From: Bufo bufo
Lineage: Eukaryota; Chordata; Amphibia; Anura; Bufonidae
Direction of reading: 5' to 3'
Length of the DNA stretch: 64,000 nt
Assembly (NCBI RefSeq): GCF_905171765.1
Contig: NC_053392.1
Span: forward strand, 506,212,556-506,276,555
Shown here: piece by piece, positions 46,071 through 56,853 of the stretch
Numbering within the stretch: the stretch's first letter is position 1
How the letters are laid out: every line of letters begins with the position of its first letter
Program-made: the position numbers and the translations under genes
The notes under the pieces: generated by a model
What the model saw: only the letters and a program-made list of their open reading frames with translations
The model's database searches: none
Told to the model about the DNA's origin: nothing

Positions 46071-46619
46071 CTCTAACTCTTGGAATTCTTCCTCCTCTTC
46101 TACATCATAAGAAAGAGTATGAATTTTGATATCCTCAGAGGAAAGGTCAATGAACTTGCTATCTGGGTAGTCAAGACTGTCTTTGGTTGGTGACCTATCT
46201 TCAATAAAGGTGGTTTCACAGCACTCAGTGCTGACAGTCTCGCCCCAAGAGCGTAAGACATTCTCCGAATACAGAATGATGTTGGGGCGATAGTGAGACT
46301 CCACAGTCTGTTGTAGCATGTTAGGATCCAAGAGTTGTTGAACTGGGTCATTTTTTATGTTGTCTATGCCAGTCTGAGAAGAAATACTTCCAACAATATG
46401 ACTCTGATATTGAGGAGTCGGATAAACTGAGACCATTCCATCTTTATTTTCCGCCATTAAATTTCTTGTGTTGATTAAGCCATTTCTTTTCCCAGCCTCT
46501 GTGATTTTATTATGCATAAGCACACTGTTCGGTTCAATTAAACCATCCATATTTCGAGTTTGTGTGTTTTGCTTGCTTCTGTAGCTCCGGTTGTAGAGGA
46601 AAATGCAGGTCACATTTGC
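46071..46619 (-). CDS. Candidate host exon, unknown protein
   Basis: On the minus strand, 549 nt (183 codons) are open between a possible acceptor (CCATTAG before GCAAATGTG) and a possible donor (GAG followed by GTTAGT), giving a phase 0-0 exon. The translation begins ANVTCIFLYNRSYRSKQ, which could be the end of a membrane span with a basic stop. A long polar segment follows (EPNSVLMHNK; YRPNIILYSENVLRSWGETV; DRSPTKDSLDYPDSKFIDL) and then an acidic run (VEEEEEFQELE). Composition is ordinary for a cytoplasmic tail and unlike the repeats around it. A better polypyrimidine/AG acceptor 18 bp upstream would bring in an in-frame TAG, which weakens the case. I do not recognise the protein. An open frame of this length could still arise by chance about once in several such windows. 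Confidence 0.45.
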
Positions 46620-46621
46620 CT

Positions 46622-47286
46622 AATGGCTTTTATTTTCCTAAAAGCAGTAAAAATAAACGATGTAAGAAAAACAGAAATGCAAGCCAGCGACATCCAAAAT
46701 GAATAATCAAGCAAGTCTGTGTAATTTAGTCATTATGCCTGATAATGCACACTGCATTTAAATCAGCAGCCCACAACACAGTAGTTTATAATTCACTCAA
46801 CTGTAGTCCATATTCATTATGACCTGAGTATTTCCATATATTAATTCAATAAGTTAACTGAAAAACACAGATTCAATATCCTGAAAATTTGACGCTGAAT
46901 ATTTAATTTTTTGCTCAACGTCTATCATGGCTCACTCACTATGTGATGGAAGTTATTACTTCATGGGTTTGGATGACACTCAAGGCTCAATTGATCAGAA
47001 TGCCAAATTTAATTATGCTAATGGAACAATGGTCTGAGTTACTCTTTATCTAAATTTACATAGTACACTTCCATTTTTCTAGAATATCTAGTAATATATC
47101 TAGTGAAGACCATTTTTTGGAAAACATTGTCCCTTCTGGTCCAGTGTAAGGAATTAAGAGTCATGTCACTAATATGATCCCCGTACATGTGACTTGTTTG
47201 GGTATATGGAAATCATAGAAGAGGGAGTCTCAACTCTCAACCACCATCTATCAGCCAGAGAGAAGAGCTGCTGACAAAGAGCAACT
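46622..47286. other. No recognised gene or element
   Basis: AT-rich unique-looking DNA. Confidence 0.4.
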
Positions 47287-47730
47287 ATGGCTCTGGTGGA
47301 CCCAACCCATCCATCTATGACATGGCATACCATTGACTTTAATGGCCAGCATGTAACATTGCCACCTTCCTTTCAGCAGCTGCTGAAGGTAAACTGGTTA
47401 ACCAGCCATAGCTTCTGTCTCTCTGCAGCAAGGTTTACCTTGGATGCACTCGTAACTTGTGTTTGTGAATTAACAATTTGGCACATTCTCCCTTTACTAA
47501 CAACAGCAGTTAGAGTAATAGAAGAGGTGTGGGAAAAACACATTGCAGCTCTTCCAAGTGCCCATTTACAGAACACCAGGGCTATTTGTAACTATCAGCA
47601 CATTGCAGCAGAAATTTCTCATATTTCCCAGCAGAAAATGGAAAACTACATCTGTATTCTTGTGCTGTGGTGGAGAGCAGCAACAAGGGCTTTAATTTCC
47701 TCCACACCTGTTCTTGCTTATCTCATGTGA
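47287..47730 (+). other. Unassigned 147-codon open frame
   Basis: Starts at an ATG in MALVDPTHPSMTWHTIDFNG and ends at a normal stop. It has one possible amphipathic stretch (TTAVRVIEEVWEKHIAALPS) but no domain I recognise. Splice signals are not obvious. About one frame of this length is expected by chance in a 64-kb window, so it is not called a gene. Confidence 0.15.
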
Positions 47731-47964
47731 TCGCACTTCAAATGTTGCAAATCTGGTGCTCAAAGCTTCCCTAGGGGTCATTGGTAAGTCTCCATTTGGT
47801 GTTTGGAGACCTATTTATAGGCAATGCTCAATGGAAAACATTATGAAAATTAGAAACCATGGGAAGAAACAACTTTATGTAGAAAGCTGTATATGGATTC
47901 TTGTGTAGACTCATGTTATTACAAAAAAAAAAAAGGATGAACAGTCTTTACACATAAAAGTTAA

Positions 47965-48306
47965 GGGGGTCATTTATTAAACAGAAATACGCCTATATTA
48001 GGCGTATTTCTGGCGCACAATGAGGCACAAAGGTCCTTTGCACCACAATCTGCGACTTTTCCGCATTCATGCCAGGTCTAAAAGATTGGGCGTGGGTGGG
48101 GAAAGGGACAGGCTGGCAGGCCCATCTCATTTACCATTTTCTACGCCTGTTTAAGGAGTAGAAAATTGCCTAAATATAAGACAGCTAGGAAGCTGTCTTA
48201 CATTTAGAAGGGGTGGCGCCTCTACATAACTGTGGCGGATCCACCGCCAGTGCAGGGCTTTATTAAGACCGGCATCTAAAACACCGGTCTTAATAAATAG
48301 GCCCCT
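47965..48306. mobile_element. MITE with GGGGTCATTTATTAA ends
   Basis: GGGGTCATTTATTAAACAG (left) against TTAATAAATAGGCCCC (right) forms short inverted ends. Two hairpins are inside: ATACGCCTATATTAGGCGTAT and GACCGG...CCGGTC. Related fragments lie at 3244-3880. Confidence 0.7.
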
Positions 48307-48341
48307 AAAATTTCAGTTTATGAAATCTGCATCCACATAAT

Positions 48342-48640
48342 AGGCTCTAAGGTGTAGTTCACACCAGTATTATTGATTTCCAGTGTTCTGCTCCATTTTA
48401 GGATCAGAATAACGAAAAGAACGCAAGTGCCAGAATCGGTACATGACACGAACAGAGCCAAACAGATCCCATTGCCTACAACGAGATTTGTTTGGTTTCC
48501 ATATAGGAGTCCGCTGTTTTAGCAGAGAACATGGTCCTGCATACAGGACTTTTCTCTCCGTTGCTTTCGATGGAATCTGTGATGGAGGTCCTGAATGAAA
48601 CCTCCGATGCAGATGAATGAAGTCCTAAGAGAGAATACGG
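48342..48640. mobile_element. Possible decayed Harbinger-like MITE
   Basis: GGTGTAGTTCACACCAGTAT and internal GTTTGGTTTCCATATAGGAGTCCG resemble the TTCACAC-end family, but the right end is lost. Low confidence. Confidence 0.3.
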
Positions 48641-49600
48641 ACTTCAGAGGTAAAGTATTTGGGAATATAGGCAAGTAATGGTACATTGAAAAATGCTATA
48701 TGACAGACTATAGAAAGCATATTGTACTTTTATAGCAGTTTTAGTTGACATGGATTTTAATCAAGATTCTGAGCTTCCCTTCTGCTTCACACACTAGCTC
48801 ACTAATGCTGTAGTAACTGTAGATCAGTATAAATGATAATTATTACTAATATGAGTATAACTGGAATTTACACACTTTTACCTTTGGTTGTGTGCCAGAA
48901 ATTACGCAAAATAGGAATAACTCTTAGCACTTATACTTAATGACCTAGAGACACCCAATATACAATACATTTAAGTATCAATCCTCAAAAGCCACAAAAA
49001 TAAGATGAACATATAGACCTTACTACGGTAATTGACTTGCAAGATTGTGTTACAGATGAAAAAGGCAAGACTGTAAAAGGTGGCAAAGGATCTAATCACC
49101 ACTCTTCAGATAACCTAAGGGGAACATTATTAATAAGGACTTTCTTAAAGAAAACAGGAGAAAAACCAAAAGATCTTTTATCACCGTTACAGAGCACTAG
49201 GATTGGAAACAACATGGTAAAAGTATAAAACCATTTACAGAAGTGAAGACCAAGATGACTCTGTCTGAGCACAATTGCAATCATTTTAAGCAAGAATGGC
49301 AAATGCTTTGAACATACTTTGTTCCCAATATTTAAACTGGTCTCTAGATGATCTGTTGATGAAAGGTAAGTCTATTTAAAGGGCAGAATTTTTTTTTAAA
49401 AGATTTGATCTATATTACTGAGCTTGTACCAAAAATATAAATCAAGTAGAGACTCTTATGTAAAAGACTAAATATCAGGCCACTTTTTACTATAGAAAAG
49501 AAAATCTGTGGATCACTCCAATTAGACAATGTGGAACAGGTGCTCTTGGTCTAAGTGGCCCACCCAGCCACAAAGAGGTTGTAGAAAATTTATAAAGATA
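48641..49600. other. No recognised gene or element
   Basis: Unique-looking sequence with short chance frames. Confidence 0.45.
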
Positions 49601-49619
49601 GACCAGGCACTGGTCTATC

Positions 49620-50075
49620 TTTATAAACTTTTTACTATTGTTGACCTATCCTCAAGATAGATCATCAATATCAGATTGGTGGGGGTCCGACTCCCGGTTG
49701 ATCAGCTGTTTGAAGAGAAGAGCGCTGCCTTCTTGGGCATCCTCATTCACTTCTATGGGATGGCTCTGTAGCATTCACTTGAACAGACAGAGTCGGTCCA
49801 TAGAAGTGAATGGGGATGCCATACTTGCAATTACACTGCTCAGCATTGCAATTGCTTCCGCAAGCAGGTAAACAGAGCAGAGAAGGCAGCATACGTATGA
49901 GCGCTGCCTTCTCTGCTCTTTTTACCTGCTCACAGCAGCTATTGCAGTGGTGAGCAGGCTCACTTTAAACAGCTAATCGGCGGGATGCCGGGATTTGGAA
50001 CCCCGCTGATCTGACATTGATAAACTATTCTGAGAATAGGTCATCAATAGTAAAAAAGCAGACACCCCCTTTAAG
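49620..50075. mobile_element. TTAA-type MITE with palindromic interior
   Basis: Inner motifs CCTCAAGATAGATCATCAAT (left) and ATTGATAAACTATTCTGAGA (right) are opposed, and the right end CCCCCTTTAA is the usual terminus. The middle has GCGCTGCCTTCT (49723) opposed by AGAGAAGGCAGC (49879) and a nearby AGCGCTGCCTTCTCTGCTC. Confidence 0.6.
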
Positions 50076-50119
50076 AGGGGAGGGGGAGATTTAGCATCCC
50101 CTATGCCAAGGATTTCGAT

Positions 50120-50539
50120 TTAAAAAGTCGCAAAACTTGGTTTTGTAACTCTTTGAATGCCATTGAGTCTAGACTTAGTAGCAACTGGCATTTTTACGCC
50201 ACCCTCGACAGTTACTGAAAAGGGAGAAACTGAATTAAATGATGACTGAAATCTACTCCAGCTACCATCTGACGTAGAATTGAGTATGGCGTATGGATTG
50301 CCAGAGGAGGCATTAAAATTATGACAAGGCATATTCCTCTTCATATATTATATGCTTCCTCCAGTGGTGCACGGCCCATCAAGACTGCAGTAGCACACTG
50401 GTGAGAAATGACCTGGTGTTTGAACACTGTCCAAAAGCCAACTGTAGAAAATATTCAGTGTAAACGACACCAATAACACAATGAAAGCAAGGCAGCCAGC
50501 CTCAAACCTTAAATGGTTGTCACATGAAAAATATTCCAA
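50120..50539 (-). other. Open frame with one internal stop; possible pseudogene or chance
   Basis: About 140 minus-strand codons are in one frame with a single TAA (50345-50350 region). The upstream part contains a hydrophobic run (GCLAFIVLLVSFTLNIFYSW) that could span a membrane; the downstream part is Ser/Asn-rich. No family is recognised. The 3' end (GTTTTGCGACTTTTTAAATCG) resembles MITE sequence near 57900. Confidence 0.2.
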
Positions 50540-50578
50540 ATGTTTTTAAACCAGCATCTGGATCAAAATACTTTGTTG

Positions 50579-51345
50579 CCGTATTTTTCGCCCCATAACA
50601 AGCACCCCCCCCACAACTGGGGGAAAAATGCCCCTGCGTCTTATGGGGGAGAATACTGATGAGCACTTCCATTATGTAGTGCTCATTAGTACCGGAGGAC
50701 CAGAAAGCGGTGAAGGCTCTGCACTCACCGCTTCCTGGTCCTCGGCTGTCGGCGGTGCAGTGGTTGCGCACAGCGTGAAGGCAGGATAAAGAGGATCACG
50801 CTGGAGGAGAGGAGCGGCGGCGTCCAGGAGCAGGAGAGGTAAGTGGTTTCTTATGGCTGCTGAATAATGGCTGGGGGACTGCTGAATAATGGCTGGGGGT
50901 TGCTGAATAATGGCTGGGGGCTGCTGAATAATGGCTGGGGCTGATTATATAACTGGGGGCTGATTATATATGACTGGGGGCTGATTACATATGATTGGGG
51001 GCTGATTATATGACTGGGGGCTGATTACATTTGACTGGGGGCTGATTACATATGGCTGATGGCTGATCACATATGGCTGGGGTCTGATATGAGGCATGGA
51101 GGGCTGATATGAGGCATGGGGATCTCATCTGAGGTCTGATTGGGGTCATTCACATTGGGGTCGTAGCTGAGGTCTTATTAACATTAGGGATCTGATTAGT
51201 GCTGTGAGCTGAGGTCTGATTAATATTGGGGGTCTGATTGGTGGTCTGACCTGATGTGTAATGAAAAATATTTTTTTCTTATTGTCCTTCTCTAAAACCT
51301 AGGTGCGTCTTATGGGCCGGTGCGTCTTATAGGGCGAAAAGTATG
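50579..51345. mobile_element. DNA element with CCGTATTTTTCGCCC ends
   Basis: CCGTATTTTTCGCCCCATAA (left) opposes TTATAGGGCGAAAAGTATGG (right), with a GCGTCTTATGGG sub-terminal motif on both sides. 767 bp, no coding region. The same end type appears at 36985. Confidence 0.75.
50845..51085. repeat. ~21-bp tandem repeats inside the element
   Basis: First CTGCTGAATAATGGCTGGGG (about four copies), then GCTGATTATATATGACTGGGG variants (about seven copies). Confidence 0.9.
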
Positions 51346-51966
51346 GTAACTGCATGTAATTAAAAATGTAGCATAGACACTGAGTTATTCAATAAAATGT
51401 ATAAAGCCACCTGCTGTTTGCTCTCTTTCCAGTCTGTAGAAGATAATGTCATTGTCAACTTGCTTAAAAGCTATGTACACCTTTGGCAATTTTGTTTTAT
51501 TATTATCGCATTGTACTTAATTTGAGCTAAAAATCTTTTTTTCAATTGGTCTTTTTATTAAAAATATGTAATCCTTTTTTGTGTACAGCGCTGACTAACT
51601 GGTGGTGGGGATCTCACTCCCGGGACCCCTGTCAATCAGCTGTTTGGGGAGCACTGCAGCTTCCTCGTGGTTTACTCTGCACAGCACCGTAGTTTGCATA
51701 GTGGCAGTGCTTGCTACAGCAATGCAGTCCAATTCAGATGAATGAGACTGAGCTGAGCTTAGGCCATGTGACTGATGTACGTGACATCACTGGCCTCGAA
51801 AAAGGCTGCGGCATTCACTGGAGTTAGAACCCCACTGATCAGATGTTGATGGTCTATCCAGAGGACAGGCCGTCAATATCAAAATGTCAAATATCCTCTT
51901 TAACTACACTAAATTCTGGTTTAAGCTGTGCCATAAAACTAGCATGAATGTTTTGTACCACACTTA
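51346..51966. mobile_element. Decayed TTAA-type MITE in mostly unclassified sequence
   Basis: From about 51600 the text CTGGTGGTGGGGATCTCACTCCCGGGACC and near the end GATGGTCTATCCAGAGGACAGG...CCTCTTTAA match the internal and right-terminal motifs of the TTAA MITEs here. The left end cannot be placed. Confidence 0.45.
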
Positions 51967-51970
51967 TTAA

Positions 51971-52275
51971 AGGGGTTCTGCAGTTTGTTTAAACTGATGA
52001 TTCATCCTCTGGATAGATTATCAGCATCTGATCGGCGGGGGTCCGACACCCGGGACCCCCGTCGATCAGCTGCTTGAAAAGGCAGCGATGCTCCAGCAGC
52101 GTCGCGGCCTACTCACTGTTTACCGCTGGTCCAGTGATGTCACGACTTGTATCAACTGGCCTGGGTGGGGCTAAGCTCCATTCAAGTGCCGCTGCCTTCT
52201 CAAACAGCTGATCGGCGGGCGTCATGAGTGTCGGACCTCTGCCGATCATCAGTTTAAACAAACTGCAGAACCCCT
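51971..52275. mobile_element. TTAA MITE with perfect 31-bp inverted ends
   Basis: AGGGGTTCTGCAGTTTGTTT plus 11 more bases is exactly complemented at the right end. TTAA lies at 51967-51970 and 52276-52279. 305 bp, non-coding, with GATCGGCGGGGGTCCGACAC and an inverted partner inside. The perfect ends suggest a recent copy. Confidence 0.88.
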
Positions 52276-52574
52276 TTAAGCATTTTAGGCCCTTCTTGTG
52301 CCTGGTCCGACAAGAAATGGTTTTGCAGGAAATATGTGACTTATGCCTCAATGCACCAACATTTTGGAGCAAAATAAGCTAATCAACAGGTGGCACAAAG
52401 TTTGACCAAAGTGTCTAAAGATGAACCAAATTTATCTTCCAACATGAGTCTGTTTAATAAATCTGATCTTTACACTGTCTAGTCCAAGGTTACACAGTTT
52501 AAATCTTAGTCCTGCAGTAACAGTGTAAGCTTCCCCTAGTGGTAGCTGTACTAAGCCAAAAGTTGATCATTTAA

Positions 52575-52871
52575 GGCCTCATGCACACGACCGTAGTTAT
52601 GATCCGCAGTTTTTGCGGCTCGCGTGCGAACACATTCACTTCAATGGGGCCGCAAAAGATGCAGACAGCACTCCGTGTGCTGTCTGCATCCGTTGCTCCG
52701 TTCCGAGGCCCCGCCAAAAAAATATAACATGTCCTATTCATGAATAGGCATGTCTACAATAGGCCGCCCGTTCTGTTCCGCAAATTCCAGAAGGCACACA
52801 AGCGGCTTCCGTTTTTTGCGGATCCGCGGTTTGCGGACCGCAAAAAACGGCACGGTCGTGTGCATGAGGCC
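52575..52871. mobile_element. Harbinger-like MITE
   Basis: GGCCTCATGCACACGACCGT and its exact complement form the ends, next to TAA/TTA. Inner text matches 41495-41721 and adds a hairpin GACAGCACTCCGTGTGCTGTC. Non-coding. Confidence 0.8.
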
Positions 52872-52874
52872 TTA

Positions 52875-53756
52875 CTCTGTTCATGCAAGGGATTTGGAGT
52901 GCTTATGGAATTATTTAGATACAGAAAAAAAACTAAATAGTGTTCAAGGATGGACATTTCCTTTAAAGACTTCCTTATATGGTACGTCTGCCCCTGAATC
53001 TCTCATTCGAATACTAACTGCAATAGCTATTGGTTTTCCAGAATGCATATATTCTGCTATGTTGTTATAACAATGCACTACTTAGTAGAAACTAGCACTT
53101 AATTGCTAATAATTACTTAAAATAATTAATAATTACTGAAATAATGAGAAAGGCATTAATATAATATCAGTAATTCTAGTTTTGGATGTACAGTATTACT
53201 ACTGTTTCGATATACATAAAAGCTACTGTATGACTGTATAATAAATATTTTCCATAATTAGATAATAACCAGCATTGTACACGTTACCCATTTGGCATTT
53301 TTAAATACAGCATAAACCTTGCTATACAGTAAAATGCTACTTGATATTTTTATCCTTTCAAATCCTTTATTCCACTAATAGTCAAGAATTAATAATGGTT
53401 ATTACGCATTAGAAAAGGAGGGATTTACAATAAATGTGCAGCGGGATGCATTCTGCCTAAATGAGTAATTTACAGATTAGCTATTTTTGCACAGAGGGTT
53501 GGTTTATCAAATATCTGCAATTCCATTTCTGTAAAGCCGTTCTCGCAAAAAATGCTACAAGATTTTTCTAATACCATCATACTGTCAAGAGGTTATGTAA
53601 AATGCAAATAAGGCTCTCACCATATGCTAGGCCTTTCATTCTCCATACAGGACAATGGGGAAAAAAAATCCCAAATTTGGGAGCCCCTGATAGCTTTGAA
53701 TTTTCCTAATGGACTCCATGCAAGGCATATCATCATGAGAAAAATCAAGGTAACAC
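52875..53756. other. No recognised gene or element
   Basis: AT-rich unique-looking DNA. Confidence 0.45.
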
Positions 53757-54060
53757 ATTTTAAAGGGGTCGTCCGCTGTTATTACATTTTTTAAATAGCA
53801 GGCAGAATGTATTAAGAAAAGAACCATTACCATTTTGATTTTACTGCATCCCTGCTACCCTCCACTTTCTGGTGTGGACTGACACACAAAAACTGGCAGA
53901 AGATATCTACTCAATCACTAGCTTTTCTGGTGACCCGCCTCAGCAGGGCCATCTTCAGGCATTTCCTGTATGTCAAGCCAGGAACAGAAAGTGGAGACTA
54001 GTGTTGATCCGTAAGCCTAAAAAAATGCAACGGTGGGGAATTGGTGAAGTATGAATTCCT
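53757..54060. mobile_element. TTAA-type MITE fragment
   Basis: TTTTAAAGGGGTCGTCCGCT at 53757 is a typical left end; no complementary right end was found. Confidence 0.4.
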
Positions 54061-54091
54061 TCTTTTTTTAAACCATTATGCTCCATATCTA

Positions 54092-54270
54092 CAGTTGAAA
54101 CCAGAAGTTTACATACACTATATAAAAAGACACACATGCATGTTTTTCTCAATATCTGACATGAAATTCGACTAACTATTGTGAGAAGCTTACTATCAAA
54201 AAAAAAAAAGTAGACTAAGTTCCTTTAATAATACATCCAATTTTATTAAACTTGATTAAAATACATAATA
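54092..54270. mobile_element. Solo terminal repeat of a Tc1 element
   Basis: CAGTTGAAACCAGAAGTTTA after TA is a Tc1-type terminus of the class that includes the fish and frog CAGTTGAAG(T/C)C.GAAGTTTACATACA elements. Nothing coding follows before the next element at 54281. Confidence 0.6.
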
Positions 54271-54627
54271 AATAATATACTGCTAATAGGGAATCAAAAA
54301 GCCATGTCAGATATCAATACCTAGTAATGAAAAGTCCCTAATACATGATTAATGTCAAAATTGGAAACTGACTGTCCCACGTAAGATAACGCCATAAAAT
54401 AAATACTGCATGCATATAATCACATGGAATGGAGTCCTATGTGGACAATCCCTGTATTGTACTGCTGCAATATAAACATGAGCCCAAACAATCAAATACC
54501 CTAAAATGGCGAGAGCACAATGGGATGATCACAAATAAAGTGCTTATCTACATCCCATATAAAAGGGCATGGTGCGTCTATAATAATCTATGGAGTGTTC
54601 GGACACTCCATAAAGTGTTTGAACATA

Positions 54628-56238
54628 CAGTCATGTGAAAAAATTAGGACACCCTTTGAAAGCATGTGGTTTTTTGTAACATTTTTAATAAATGGTTATT
54701 TCATCTCCGTTTCAACAATACAGAGAGATTAAAGTAATCCAACTAAACAAAGAAAACTGAAGAAAAGTCTTTTCAAGATCTTCTGTAAATGTCATTCTAC
54801 AAAAATGCCTATTCTAACTGAGGAAAAAGATAGGACACCCTCACATGTATTCCCTCTTAAATTGGCTCAGATCTCACACAGGTATATCACACCAGGTGCA
54901 CATAATTAGTAGATCGTTACTCTGCATGTTGAATGAGGCTTGCCCTATTTAAACCTCAGACATTTAGTTTGGTGTGCTCCTGACTGTTGAAGTGAGAGTG
55001 AGCACCATGGTGAGAGCAAAAGAGCTGTCAGAGGACTTCAGAAAAAAGATTGTAGCAGCCTATGAGTCTGGGAAGGGATTTAAAAAGATTTTGAAATCAG
55101 CCATTCCACTGTCCGGAAGATAGTCTACAAGTGGAGGGCTTTCAAAACAACTGCCAACATGCCCAGGACTGGTCGCCCCAGCAAGTTCACCCCAAGAGCA
55201 GACCGCAAGATGCTAAAAGAGGTATCCAAAAACCCTAAAGTGTCATCTCGAGAACTACAGCAGGCTCTGGCTACTGTTGATGTAGAAGTACATGCCTCTA
55301 CAATCAGAAAGAGACTGTACAAGTTTAACTTGCATGGGAGGTGTGCAAGGAGGAAACCTTTGCTTTCCAAGAGAAACATCGAGGCCAGACTGACATTTGC
55401 CAGCGATAAAGTTGACAAAGACCAGGACTTCTGGAATAATGTTCTTTGGACAGATGAGTCCAAAATTGAATTATTTGGACACAACAGCAGAGGACATGTT
55501 TGGCGTAAACCAAACACAGCATTCCAAGAAAAGAACCTCATACCAACTGTGAAGCATGGAGGTGGAAGTGTCATGGTTTGGGGCTGCTTTGCTGCAGCAG
55601 GACCTGGTCAGCTCACCATCATAGAATCCACGATGAATTCTACTGTGTATCAGAAGGTGCTTGAAGAACATGTGAGACCATCAGTTAGAAAATTAAAGCT
55701 GAAGCGGAACTGGACCATGCAACATGACAATGACCCAAAACATACTAGTAAATCAACCAAAGATTGGCTGAAAAAGAAGAAATGGAGAGTCCTGGAATGG
55801 CCAAGTCAAAGTCCAGATTTGAATCCCATTGAGATGCTGTGGGGTGACTTGAAAAGGGCTGTACGTGCAAGAAACCCCTCAAACATCTCACAGCTGAAAA
55901 AGTTCTGCATTGAGGAGTGGGGTAAAATTTCCTCAGACCGATGTCGAAGACTGGTAGATGGCTACAAGAACCGTCTCACTGCAGTTATTTCAGCCAAAGG
56001 AGGTAACACTCGCTATTAGGGGCAAGGGTGTCCTATCTTTTTCCTCAGTTAGAATAGGCATTTTTGTAGAATGACATTTACAGAAGATCTTGAAAAGACT
56101 TTTCTTCAGTTTTCTTTGTTTAGTCGGATTACTTTAATCTCTCTGTATTGTTGAAACGGAGATGAAATAACCATTTATTAAAAATGTTACAAATAACCAC
56201 ATGCTTTCAAAGGGTGTCCTAATTTTTTCACATGACTG
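54628..56238 (+). mobile_element. Tc1/mariner copy F, nearly intact
   Basis: The ends CAGTCATGTGAAAAAATTAG and complement are flanked by TA (54626-54627 and 56239-56240). Inverted arms extend about 212 bp (54628-54840 and 56026-56238) with only a few differences, indicating a young insertion. It encodes one transposase on the plus strand. Confidence 0.93.
55007..56019 (+). pseudogene. Tc1 transposase (DD34E) with one frameshift
   Basis: An ATG at 55007 opens MVRAKELSEDFRKKIVAAYE, the first helix of the DNA-binding domain. A small deletion near 55085 shifts the frame into a stop at 55121. From about 55087 the next frame continues without stops to 56019. It holds the rest of the first helix-turn-helix (EISHSTVRKIVYKW), the GRP linker (MPRTGRPSKFTP), the second helix-turn-helix (STIRKRLYKFNLHG) and the catalytic domain. 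The triad is present: LWTDES, MQHDNDPKH and SPDLNPIEM, with 34 residues between the second Asp and the Glu. Counting from the ATG at 55159 these are residues 99, 190 and 225. The downstream part is complete at 286 codons, ending GGNTRY. Confidence 0.93.
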
Positions 56239-56519
56239 TATTGATCAAAAGGCGCTATTTAGATGAATGGCAATCAGGTATTCATTTGGGTATTCAAAGT
56301 GCTATTGTGTGTGTGGCGAACCTCCTCAACGCGCGTTTTGCGGTTTTCGCTTCGTCAGGAGGAGTGGTTCAATTGATTTTATGGCGTTATCTTACGTGGG
56401 ACAGTCAGTTTCCTATTTTGGCATTAATCATGTATTAGGGACTTTTCATTACTAGGTATTGATATGTGACGTGGCTTTTTGATTCCCAATTAGCATTATT
56501 GGGATCTTGAGAATAGAGT

Positions 56520-56853
56520 CCCCTCATCTCTTGTCAGAACGGGTCGGTAGTGTTCATGTCTGCCCACTGCTCCGATGCTCTCCCTTGCCCTGTGCTGTAT
56601 TGTGCAGAGCAAGGGCTTTTTCTGGAGATCCGGTGACGTACCGGGCTCTCCATGGGTAAAGCTAGGTGGAGGATTCCACTGGCACTAATGGGAGGGCTTT
56701 AGCCTATAGCAGTGGAAAAATATAAACACAAAAGCCCTTGCCCTGCATGATACAGTGCGGGGCAAGGGAGATCTAATGCTCATCTCAGAGGGACTGCCTG
56801 GGTGAAAAAGGTGATATTTCCAGGTTTAGCTCTGAACCCAGACAACCCCTTTA
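56520..56853. mobile_element. TTAA-type MITE, left end unclear
   Basis: The right end CAGACAACCCCTTTAA is typical. GCAAGGGCTTTT (56622) is opposed by AAAAGCCCTTGC (56730), making an internal palindrome. Confidence 0.5.

Larger units (their letters stand above)
54281..56495. mobile_element. Palindromic element split by Tc1 copy F
   Basis: 54281-54398 (GCTAATAGGGAATCAAAAAG...) is complementary to 56378-56495 (...CTTTTTGATTCCCAATTAGC) over about 115 bp with few mismatches. Without the Tc1 insert it is about 600 bp. Near the right arm lies CGCGCGTTTTGCGGTTTTCG next to CTTCGTCAGG. Type unknown. Confidence 0.75.
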
